DNA of 7,848 nt from assembly GCA_937888935.1 (NCBI GenBank), contig CALARO010000253.1, forward strand, positions 1 to 7,848. Direction: 5' to 3'. This DNA comes from an uncultured Clostridia bacterium. GTDB taxonomy: Bacteria; Bacillota; Clostridia; Christensenellales; Borkfalkiaceae. Positions 1-5,684 of the stretch are shown here, in pieces; positions within the stretch are counted from its first letter, which is position 1, and the number at the start of each line of letters is the position of its first letter. The notes beneath the pieces were generated by a model. That model had not been told where the DNA came from. It worked only from the letters and a program-made list of their open reading frames with translations, and searched no databases. Both the position numbers and the translations under genes were made by a program.

Positions 1-53
1 AATTTATTTTAACTTTTTTCCTTTTTTCATACCCCAACATTTGACTTTGAGCC

Positions 54-201
54 ATGTAAGTTGTGCGGCGCAGTATGGGGTAAAGTTGTTTTTTGTGTGA
101 GTAAAGGTGGGGGAAAGCTGTGCAAAATGCGCGGACGGTGCGTGAATGTAAGTTGTGCGGCGCGGTATGGGGGAAAAGTTGTTTTTTGTGAGTAGCGGTG
201 G
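54..201. repeat. ~56 bp imperfect direct repeat, two copies
   Basis: Copy 1 (about 54-110) and copy 2 (about 146-201) share a start reading ATGTAAGTTGTGCGGCGC, then a TATGGGG block, then AAAGTTGTTTTTTGTG, then GAGTA and a GGTGGG end. They differ by a few substitutions and small indels. The period is 92 bp, and 111-145 is unrelated filler. No convincing reading frame with a start and ribosome binding site crosses the region, so 1-240 is treated as non-coding repeat DNA. Function unknown. Confidence 0.75.
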
Positions 202-261
202 GCAATGGCTTGATGAAAGACAAGGGGTGAGTAAAATGAATTAAACAATTCGTAAAATCGG

Positions 262-379
262 CTGCCCCTCATCACCGCGCTTCGCGCAGAGCTTCCCCCC
301 AAGGGGAAGCCTGTGGGAACAAGGCTTCGCACTTTTTCGAATTTTTGCGATAAGCAAGAATGAAAAGCGGGAAGGCTTT
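262..379 (+). repeat. Hairpin repeat, copy A (clostridial MITE/REP-like)
   Basis: The core begins GCCCCTCATC, followed by a small hairpin (GCGC 277-280, loop TTC, GCGC 284-287) and a perfect 8-bp hairpin (GCTTCCCC 291-298 / GGGGAAGC 303-310). Downstream is a GGCTTCGCA module (323-331), a TTTTTGC-GATAA-GCAAGAA hairpin (342-360) and an end block GGGAAGGCTT (369-378). The same order of modules recurs at 6278 and 6703 in the same orientation, so this is one dispersed family. It ends about 20 bp before the start of the transglutaminase-like gene, so its insertion may have separated that gene from its own promoter. Confidence 0.8.
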
Positions 380-397
380 GCAGAATCTGACTTGAAG

Positions 398-1146
398 ATG
401 AAAAAAGGTTTAAAAGAGATAAAAATTGTGGATAGTGCGGTATATTTGAAAGAAACAAAAATGCTTGATTTTTCGGCAAAGTCCATTCGACGCCTGATAG
501 AAAATCGCGGGTGGGGTTCTTTGCCCGAAATCGAGCGCGTTAAGGCGATTTATAATTTCGTGAAAGACGAGATTTTGTTTGGCTATAACGTTGACGATCA
601 TATTAAGGCGAGCCGCGTTTTGAAAGACGGGTATGGTCAATGCAATACGAAAGGCACGCTTTTTATGGCTCTTCTGCGCGCTTGCATATTCCATGCCGTA
701 TTCACGGCTTTATGATTGATAAAATTTTACAAAAGGGCGCGATGTCCGGGTTTGTGTACAAGTCCGCGCCCAAAGAAATTTTTCATACTTTTGTGGAAGC
801 GCAGGTGTGCGGGCGGTGGTATGAGCTGGAAGGATTTATTCTCGATAAGGATTATCTGACGGCGTTGCAGCGGCGGTTTCAACCCGAAAAAGACGGTTCG
901 TTTTTCGGTTACGGTGTGGCGATCGGGGGTTTTTTAAACCCGCCCGTTGATTTCGATTGCTGCAACACCTACATACAAAAAGCGGGCATTGTGCGCGATT
1001 TTGGCGTGTACCCTTCGCCCGATTTGCTTTTAGTGGAACACGGGCAGCAGCTAAGCGCGATAAAAAAATTCGCCTACCGGCAAATCGGCAGGCGGCTTAT
1101 GAATAAAAATGTGAAGAAAATCAGGCGGGAATTTGAGAGAAAATAA
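398..1146 (+). pseudogene. Transglutaminase-like (papain-fold) protein, frameshifted
   Basis: Two reading frames together encode one protein of about 249 residues. The first runs from ATG 398 (or TTG 392) through residue 96 and contains the nucleophile motif GYGQC (Cys codon 641-643) after YNFVKDEILFGYNVDD. It then runs into an early stop at 713-715. The second frame continues from about 688 with IPCRIHGF, the histidine motif FHTFVE (His codon 784-786) and RWYELEGFILD supplying the acidic residue, ending at 1146. The family normally reads ALLRACGIPCRIHG across this point. Here a three-base Gly codon is replaced by the two bases AT at 686-687, a one-base deletion. Such proteins carry a Cys-His-Asp/Glu papain-like triad; substrate unknown. 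No good ribosome binding site is seen, and the hairpin repeat ends just upstream. It may be a real pseudogene or a sequencing error. Confidence 0.8.
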
Positions 1147-1223
1147 TGCATACGCGGGGGCGAACGAAAAAATTGGCGCGGTAAAGGGGCATTTGGGAAA
1201 AATAGATATAGTATGGTGTGTGA

Positions 1224-1580
1224 TCAGCGATTTTTGGCGTTGTCGGTTTCTTGCTGCGCGAGAAAATCTACGTATGCTGCGGCGCGAGCTTTTCCCGTAG
1301 GCGTAAGTTTCCGGAAGCTTTCAAGCAGTTCCGTTTCTTCCGTGCGGAACGTTACTTCGCCTATGCTCTGCAAATGCGGCAGGTCGACTTCGTTTAACAT
1401 TTCGTCGACGGATACCCCGAAAAAGCGCGATAATCGCAATAACGTGGACGCAGTGGCTTCATTGCGCCCTTTTTCTAATTTGGCTATTGCGGATTGGCTT
1501 AACCCCGTGGCGCGCGCTAATTGCTGCTGGCTTAAATTCTTTTCTTTGCGTAAGTCGATCAATGTTTCTGAAAATTTCAT
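1224..1580 (-). CDS. XRE/Cro-C1 family transcriptional regulator
   Basis: 118 residues. Residues 5-60 form an HTH_3-type DNA-binding domain: LRKEKNLSQQQLARATGLS, then SAIAKLEKGRN with the recognition helix, then LLRLSRFFGVSVDEML. The tail (61-118) has a short helical segment ending TPTGKARAAAYVDFLAQQ, typical of small XRE regulators and probably used for dimerisation. The start at 1580 fits the family N-terminus (MKFSETLIDLRKEK). There is no Shine-Dalgarno sequence. An extended -10 (TGATAAAAT) lies exactly six bases before the ATG, suggesting a leaderless mRNA. It is divergent from the membrane protein at 1876 and probably controls that gene and itself. Ligand or signal unknown. Confidence 0.93.
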   Translation of the reverse strand: MKFSETLIDLRKEKNLSQQQLARATGLSQSAIAKLEKGRNEATASTLLRLSRFFGVSVDEMLNEVDLPHLQSIGEVTFRTEETELLESFRKLTPTGKARAAAYVDFLAQQETDNAKNR

Positions 1581-1586
1581 AATTAA

Positions 1587-1595
1587 ATTTTATCA
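1587..1595 (-). promoter_or_regulatory. Extended -10 promoter of the XRE gene, leaderless
   Basis: Read on the minus strand, TG-A-TAAAAT (TG at 1595-1594, hexamer 1592-1587) is an extended -10. The expected -35 position is poor, as is common for extended -10 promoters. Six bases separate the hexamer from the ATG, so predicted +1 is the A at 1580. Confidence 0.55.
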
Positions 1596-1614
1596 AGAAT
1601 AATTCCAAAAGTAC

Positions 1615-1643
1615 TTGACGAATAGATTTAGACTTGATATAAT
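1615..1643 (+). promoter_or_regulatory. Sigma-A promoter for the membrane-protein gene
   Basis: TTGACG (1615-1620), a 17-base spacer and TATAAT (1638-1643): five of six and six of six matches to consensus. Predicted +1 is 1650-1651. The -10 lies within a perfect 16-bp palindrome (ATATAATATATTATAT, 1637-1652), and ACTTGA occurs twice (1613-1618 and 1632-1637), overlapping the -35 and touching the -10. A mirrored TCAAG is at 1593-1597 in the XRE promoter. These are plausible XRE operator half-sites. Confidence 0.8.
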
Positions 1644-1650
1644 ATATTAT

Positions 1651-1875
1651 ATGAGTAGATTTCGACTTTTATTTGTAAAAAACGGGTGAAAACGTGGCGT
1701 AGAGAAAAATAGTTTTGGCGGCGAATAAATTTGCATCGGATTACCGCGGCGCGTGTGACGGGTATTATTTTACGATAAACAAGCGGAGGATATTTATATA
1801 AAAATTTCAAGATTGATAATTACAACTAAAAGGCAGCGCGTGATTGAAAACGATTACGCCGGACATAGGTGAAAC
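1651..1875 (+). promoter_or_regulatory. ~225-nt untranslated leader with orphan SD
   Basis: This is the expected 5' leader of the 1876 gene. It contains a strong GGAGGA (1785-1790) with no ATG, GTG or TTG at a usable distance. A 12-codon reading frame begins with ATG 1651 at the predicted +1. A 10-codon GTG frame (1840-1872) preceded by AAAAGG stops four bases before the real ATG. None is clearly coding. It is either a regulatory leader or a remnant of older sequence. Confidence 0.35.
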
Positions 1876-2463
1876 ATGGGAAAATCTTCAAGCGGAAATG
1901 CGGTTGGAATCATCTTTATTTTTATTTTGTTGTGTATGTTTATTTATGGATTTGTATGCCTGTGCCGCGGACGATCGACGGAAACGAACGGCGAAAGCGG
2001 TACAAAAAAATCCCACGGCTGTGCGATATGGCTTTTGCTGATTGTGGGGGCGATTGTTTTTGGTACTATATTTGTTAATAATGTTACTAAAAATGAAGAG
2101 AAGATGAAATCGCAGAACGGTTCTTCCGTTTCGATTGGCGGAAATACCGACGGCGCGACGAAACTTTTAAGCCGTTCGGCGAGAGATTCGGATATTAGCT
2201 ACAATTTCAGCGATGAGCTGTCGTTGGGGATAACGTACAAAATCGTACCCGATACGGACATAAAAGACTTGCAAGTGACGATATATTGTTCGGATAAAAA
2301 CGATAGCCTGATAACTTCTAAAACAAAAGCCGTTGGAAACGTGAAAGCGGGTGTGGAATATTCGGTGACGATCAGTATCAGCGAATTTACCTTTTCCGAG
2401 ATGTTTAAAATTGAGTATTATCGGTTGCGCGTGACGGGCGGTACGGTTTCGTATTTTGGCTGA
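1876..2463 (+). CDS. Small two-TM membrane protein with C-terminal beta domain
   Basis: 195 residues, no family recognised with certainty. TM1 is about residues 10-31 (VGIIFIFILLCMFIYGFVCL). A polar loop of about 16 residues follows, then TM2 at about 49-68 (CAIWLLLIVGAIVFGTIFV). A Ser/Asn/Gly-rich linker (75-105) leads to a beta-rich domain (110-195) with YKIVPDTDIKDLQVTIYCSD and VKAGVEYSVTISISEF, resembling extracellular Ig-like or FxLYD-type domains. Two TM segments with a short polar loop would place both termini on the same side of the membrane. The start is ATG 1876, preceded by AGGTG at 1867-1871. It is transcribed divergently from the XRE gene, the usual arrangement of a regulator with its target, and ends at the terminator at 2545. 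Function unknown; a stress- or envelope-sensing role is only inferred. Confidence 0.85.
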   Translation: MGKSSSGNAVGIIFIFILLCMFIYGFVCLCRGRSTETNGESGTKKSHGCAIWLLLIVGAIVFGTIFVNNVTKNEEKMKSQNGSSVSIGGNTDGATKLLSRSARDSDISYNFSDELSLGITYKIVPDTDIKDLQVTIYCSDKNDSLITSKTKAVGNVKAGVEYSVTISISEFTFSEMFKIEYYRLRVTGGTVSYFG

Positions 2464-2544
2464 AATTTGTAAATCGGATTTTGTATTGATGGGGTGAGCG
2501 GGCAGAAATAAAATAAATTGCGCCTGTTTATTGAAAAAAGTTAA

Positions 2545-2577
2545 AAGAAAAAACGCTCGGGAAGCCGGGCGTTTTTC
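2545..2577. terminator. Bidirectional intrinsic terminator
   Basis: Nine-base-pair stem (2552-2560 with 2565-2573, one G-T wobble) closing a GAAG loop. It has five Ts on the plus strand (2572-2576) and an A-rich flank (2545-2553) that gives a T-run on the minus strand. It sits between two convergent genes (1876 and 2599) and can end both. Confidence 0.9.
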
Positions 2578-2598
2578 GTGCGTTTTGCTGCTTTGAAT

Positions 2599-5130
2599 TT
2601 ACTTGTCGTTGCGGCGGAGAATTAAGTAGTCCGTGAGTATACAGATCACTAACGTGCCGAGTATGATATACACGAGCCGCCAGACAAGATCGCGGTTGTT
2701 GTTCTCGCCGCCGAGCGTCGTTTGTTCCGCTTCCGGCACTTTGCCGTTCGTTTCTGCGACGTATGCGGCGGGCAGAAATCCCGTTTTCGTTTCGCCCGTT
2801 TCGCCGGTGTACTGCACCTGATAATATTTCCAGTCAAGCCGCTCTACCGTTTTTAACACTTTTACTTCCGCGCCGCGCGGCAGGGGGCAGACGGTGATCA
2901 GATCGGTGAGATACGGGTATTTATACAGGGGCAGGCTGTTCGTGACGTAGCCGATTTTATCGCCGGCGTATTCTTCGGGCGGATCGGTGAGAAATTCATC
3001 CGACGGAATGATATTACACGAAATTTTTTCCGCCAAAGCCGTATAATAATCGTTGTTTTCTTTATCGTAGACGGCAAGAATGTAGTAGCGTTCCGTTTCG
3101 CCCATGGAAATCGCGGGCGTTTTTTCGGCGATGCGCGCATACGAAATATAGGGAAAGGTTGCTGCGCCTTTCAATCCGGCGACGTCGAAGCGCACAAGCA
3201 GCGTTTTTGCCGCACATTCCGCGACGGTGAAGTCGGCGGCTTCTTCGGCGAACAGTTTTTCGGCGGCGGTTTCCGCGGCGATGGTATTGACCGTGGGAAG
3301 CGGCAGATCGTAGGTTGCCGCGATAAAATTGCCGTTATAAAGGATATACGTTGCTTCCGTTTCCACGCCGAACGCCGCGCCGGTGACGGGCGTTGCTTCC
3401 GTTTGCGCGTACACGAAATTTTTATTTTTCAGAAGATAAGTTGTTGCTTCTTCGGCGGTTTTCGCGCACAAAGTGAGCGCGCCGCCGTGCAATGCGTAGA
3501 CGTTGCGGTGGAAATCGACGAGCAGCTTCGTGCTTGTTTCCGCGCCGCCCGCGCTTTCGGGAAGGATTGCGATTGCATCTTCTGCGGGGCGATTGACGGG
3601 CGATTCGTCGGCAAATGCGGCGGTTAATTCGCTCTCGGTGAAAGCGTACACGTTGTGCGCCTGCGCGAGATAGATCGAGCCGTAGACGTCGGCGGCGAGC
3701 AGTTTATTGGCGCGTTGCGTTTTATGCGAAATCATTTCGTATTGCTGCGTTTCGGGATTTTTTTCGAGCTTGTAAAGGTAGTTTTTCGAGACGGCGTAGT
3801 AGGTATCGTAGATGTTGGCGACTCCTGCGAACGGCTCGCTATCCTGCGATTCGAACGTTTTTATGCGCGTGCCGGCGGTATCGTACAGCGCGAGAACGCC
3901 CGGCTGCGCGGCGGCGGAGGGTGAGTTTGTTTCGGGCGCGGTGGCGATCAGGATTGTTTCGCCGTTTGCCGCGATGTATTTTGCGCCGGTTTCTTCGATT
4001 TTGAAAGTGGCGGTTTTGCCGTTTTCGCTCGTTTCGTTCGAGCCGAATTTGTACGCGGGGGTGCATAAGACGCGGGCGCTGATATTCTGCGCGGGCGCGC
4101 CCTGATCGAGCGTGTAGAGCGTGTCGCCCGAAAGGACGGTATCGACGGCGCTATATAATCTGCCGTCTGAATCGGACGAAGCGGAAATTTCGAAAGATGT
4201 AAATTCGCGCGTTTCGGGATTGATTTCACGGATTTTTTGATTGCCGACGGCGTAGATATAGCCGCCGGGCGAGACACAGACGAAAGAAAACGCGTTGTTT
4301 TTTCCGAGCTGCTCGGGGCGGGCGGAATCATCGGTGTAGCGATAAGAATATAAATTGAAATTCGTGTCGGTGAAATAGCAATAATCCTGTGCGAACGACA
4401 TGGAAAGCACGGTGGCTGCGCTGCCTGTGAGAGACGGCTTTTGATTGCCGCCCAACGAGTACAAAAATTCGCCTTTATAGGTGTAGTAAAGGTCTTCGCC
4501 GTTGTAGGCGAGCGCGGGGATATGATTATCTTCGATCGGATTTTGAAGAAGCGCAGTTCCTTCGGCACTCAGGGAAGAAATCGGCTGAGAAAAGAGAGAA
4601 ACCGCGCCGGCTACGGCGATAGAGTAGTATAACGTTCCGTTTGCAATTTCGAAAGAATTGCAATTGACGGGCGTGAGAGTTGCCGTTTCGAAATTCTGCG
4701 AAAGAAGATAAAGTTTCGCCGTTTGCGTTAAAAAATAAAGGCGTTCGGCTTCGTCGAAGTCGATATGAGTGATTTTAAGATCGGACGAAACGGCGTGATC
4801 GTACTGCGTGTAACGATTTGTTGCGCGATTGTAGACGTAGATCGTTAAGCCGTCGGCGATTGCCGTGTAGTTTTCGCTCACCGCTACGGACGAGGGATTT
4901 TCAAGCGTTAAATACTGCTCGTAGGCGTTAGGCAGACAGAGCGTTTCGTCGGGCGTTGGCGTTGTTTTTGTTATTTTTGTGGCTTGGGCGTGCGCGCTTT
5001 GCTTTTGTTTCGGCGAAAATTGACCGAAAATCGGCGAAGCGATCGCGAAAATCGACGCGAAAAACGCCGCCGCGCATGCGCACGCGCGTGCGGTGATTTT
5101 ATTTATGCTTTTTCTCTTCTTCCGTATCAT
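2599..5130 (-). CDS. Secreted, membrane-anchored propeller-like protein with SH3-like domain
   Basis: 843 residues. A basic n-region (RKKRKSINK), a hydrophobic core (14-36) and a probable AHA cleavage site near residue 48 form a signal peptide. Residues about 75-520 hold recurrent beta units such as LYYTYKGEFLYSL, YIYAVGNQKIREINPETREF and YLYKLEKNPETQQYEM, spaced as in beta-propeller blades. After an Ala/Glu-rich stretch (about 600-660), residues 727-792 form an SH3-like domain (LPRGAEVKVLKTVERLDWKY ... TGFLPAAYV). A hydrophilic linker, one TM helix (815-838) and the tail RRNDK follow. Predicted topology: outside domain, C-terminal anchor. The SH3-like domain may bind cell wall; the propeller ligand is unknown. 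No other start precedes the signal peptide, so ATG 5130 is firm; it has no Shine-Dalgarno sequence and its promoter implies a leaderless mRNA. Confidence 0.9.
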   Translation of the reverse strand: MIRKKRKSINKITARACACAAAFFASIFAIASPIFGQFSPKQKQSAHAQATKITKTTPTPDETLCLPNAYEQYLTLENPSSVAVSENYTAIADGLTIYVYNRATNRYTQYDHAVSSDLKITHIDFDEAERLYFLTQTAKLYLLSQNFETATLTPVNCNSFEIANGTLYYSIAVAGAVSLFSQPISSLSAEGTALLQNPIEDNHIPALAYNGEDLYYTYKGEFLYSLGGNQKPSLTGSAATVLSMSFAQDYCYFTDTNFNLYSYRYTDDSARPEQLGKNNAFSFVCVSPGGYIYAVGNQKIREINPETREFTSFEISASSDSDGRLYSAVDTVLSGDTLYTLDQGAPAQNISARVLCTPAYKFGSNETSENGKTATFKIEETGAKYIAANGETILIATAPETNSPSAAAQPGVLALYDTAGTRIKTFESQDSEPFAGVANIYDTYYAVSKNYLYKLEKNPETQQYEMISHKTQRANKLLAADVYGSIYLAQAHNVYAFTESELTAAFADESPVNRPAEDAIAILPESAGGAETSTKLLVDFHRNVYALHGGALTLCAKTAEEATTYLLKNKNFVYAQTEATPVTGAAFGVETEATYILYNGNFIAATYDLPLPTVNTIAAETAAEKLFAEEAADFTVAECAAKTLLVRFDVAGLKGAATFPYISYARIAEKTPAISMGETERYYILAVYDKENNDYYTALAEKISCNIIPSDEFLTDPPEEYAGDKIGYVTNSLPLYKYPYLTDLITVCPLPRGAEVKVLKTVERLDWKYYQVQYTGETGETKTGFLPAAYVAETNGKVPEAEQTTLGGENNNRDLVWRLVYIILGTLVICILTDYLILRRNDK

Positions 5131-5136
5131 AGCAAA

Positions 5137-5165
5137 ATTATAGCACGATGAAAGAAAAATGTCAA
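5137..5165 (-). promoter_or_regulatory. Perfect consensus sigma-A promoter, leaderless
   Basis: On the minus strand: TTGACA (5165-5160), 17-base spacer, TATAAT (5142-5137), then six bases (TTTGCT) and the ATG at 5130. Both hexamers and the spacer are consensus. Standard spacing puts +1 on the A of the ATG, leaving no 5' leader or ribosome binding site. Confidence 0.9.
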
Positions 5166-5235
5166 TAATTTCGCTCTGCGTTTTGCGGGATTAAGACGTG
5201 CGGCAGGAAAAATTTACGCGCCGATTTATATACTG

Positions 5236-5303
5236 AATATTTTAAAATATTATTGATAATTTTAAAATTTTATTGTCTTTTTAGGTGATTATTTTAAAAT
5301 AAT
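5236..5303. repeat. Three TTTTAAAA-centred palindromes
   Basis: Perfect palindromes at 5236-5251 (AATATTTTAAAATATT), 5258-5269 (AATTTTAAAATT) and 5288-5303 (ATTATTTTAAAATAAT). Centres are 20 and 32 bp apart, close to two and three helical turns. They lie between two divergent promoters (5137 and 5363) in very AT-rich DNA. They could be operators or AT-rich upstream elements; the binding protein is unknown. Confidence 0.6.
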
Positions 5304-5334
5304 AGGAAAAAAATACGGAAAAATTTTCTAAATG

Positions 5335-5370
5335 TGGCAATATGTTGTCATATTTAGTATGCTATACTAA
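5335..5370 (+). promoter_or_regulatory. Extended -10 promoter with two overlapping dyads
   Basis: TGC-TATACT (5360-5368) is an extended -10 element with predicted +1 near 5375; the -35 is weak. The -10 is embedded in the inverted repeat TTAGTAT-GCT-ATACTAA (5354-5370, 7-bp perfect arms). An imperfect dyad TGGCAA-TATG-TTGTCA (5335-5350) covers the -35 area. Together with the LexA box just downstream, this looks like a heavily regulated promoter reading toward the 5685 gene. Confidence 0.6.
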
Positions 5371-5377
5371 GAAAAAA

Positions 5378-5391
5378 CGAACAAATGTTCG
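5378..5391. promoter_or_regulatory. LexA (DinR) SOS box
   Basis: CGAACAAATGTTCG is a perfect match to the Gram-positive LexA operator CGAAC-N4-GTTCG. The centre AAAT fits the RNRY preference described for Bacillus, and the arms CGAACA/TGTTCG are perfectly inverted. It begins about three bases after the predicted +1 of the promoter at 5360, an ideal place for LexA to block transcription. This implies that the plus-strand transcript is induced by DNA damage. Confidence 0.8.
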
Positions 5392-5442
5392 TGTTGCGTT
5401 TTGAAAAACGTGGCACGAAAAAGGGCGTTTTCGGGGAATTTG

Positions 5443-5451
5443 TGAGATAAT
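5443..5451 (+). promoter_or_regulatory. Possible second extended -10
   Basis: TG-A-GATAAT lies downstream of the LexA box. Predicted +1 is about 5458, at a GTG (5456). No -35 is visible. The same nonamer occurs at 7680-7688 ahead of the terminase-like start, which makes it slightly more credible, but it remains weak. Confidence 0.25.
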
Positions 5452-5486
5452 AATTGTGCGCTCGGCGGAAGGGGGCGGGCAAGGGC

Positions 5487-5600
5487 GGAAAAACCGCGGA
5501 AAGCGGCTTGGAAAAAGCCGGGGAAAAAGGTTTGGAAAAAGCCGGGAAAAAGGTTTGGGAAAAGCTGCGGAAAGCGGCTTGGGGAAAGCCGGGGAAAGGG
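5487..5600 (+). repeat. GGAAA-periodic tandem array forming serial hairpins
   Basis: Five imperfect units of 23-24 bp (5487-5509, 5510-5533, 5534-5556, 5557-5580 and partial 5581-5600). Each contains two GGAAA-type blocks about 12 bp apart. Neighbouring arms pair into short stems around GGAAA-like five-base loops: CCGC/GCGG (5494-5506), CGGCTT/AAGCCG (5504-5520), GGTTT/AAGCC (5529-5543), GCTGC/GCGGC (5564-5578) and CGGCTT/AAGCCG (5575-5591). Some stems are mutually exclusive. The 23/24 alternation shifts frame, so the array does not encode a repeated peptide. It lies in the expected leader between the LexA box and the 5685 gene. Confidence 0.7.
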
Positions 5601-5672
5601 TGGCGGCGTAATTTAAAATTGTAAAAAAAATACGAGCGATTGATCGGGCGCGGCGAGTGCCTGAAAATCGCA

Positions 5673-5680
5673 AGGGAGGA
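5673..5680 (+). promoter_or_regulatory. Ribosome binding site for the 5685 gene
   Basis: AGGGAGGA is a strong Shine-Dalgarno sequence four bases before ATG 5685 and ten before ATG 5691. It sets the start there rather than at an in-frame upstream ATG at 5640. Confidence 0.85.
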
Positions 5681-5684
5681 CGAT

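Noticed and set aside
27..479. 150-codon open frame on the minus strand
   Set aside because: It runs antisense to the transglutaminase-like gene, through the hairpin repeat and both direct repeats; its composition follows the repeats and there is no ribosome binding site.
1213..1602. 129-codon plus-strand frame
   Set aside because: Exactly antisense to the XRE gene, whose domain match is clear.
3948..4568. 206-codon minus-strand frame inside the 843-residue gene
   Set aside because: Out-of-frame shadow rich in Arg/Pro/Ser, with no start signals; the main frame has clear domains.
5487..5600. CRISPR array
   Set aside because: Units are contiguous and diverged, with no unique spacers.
5456..5610. 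51-codon Gly/Lys/Arg-rich GTG frame across the GGAAA array
   Set aside because: Start coincides with a weak extended -10, no Shine-Dalgarno, and unit lengths shift frame so no peptide repeat is preserved.
5362..5673. Phe/Pro-repeat protein on the minus strand
   Set aside because: Its repeats are the complement of the GGAAA array; the frame is not kept by the 23/24-bp units and there is no start signal.
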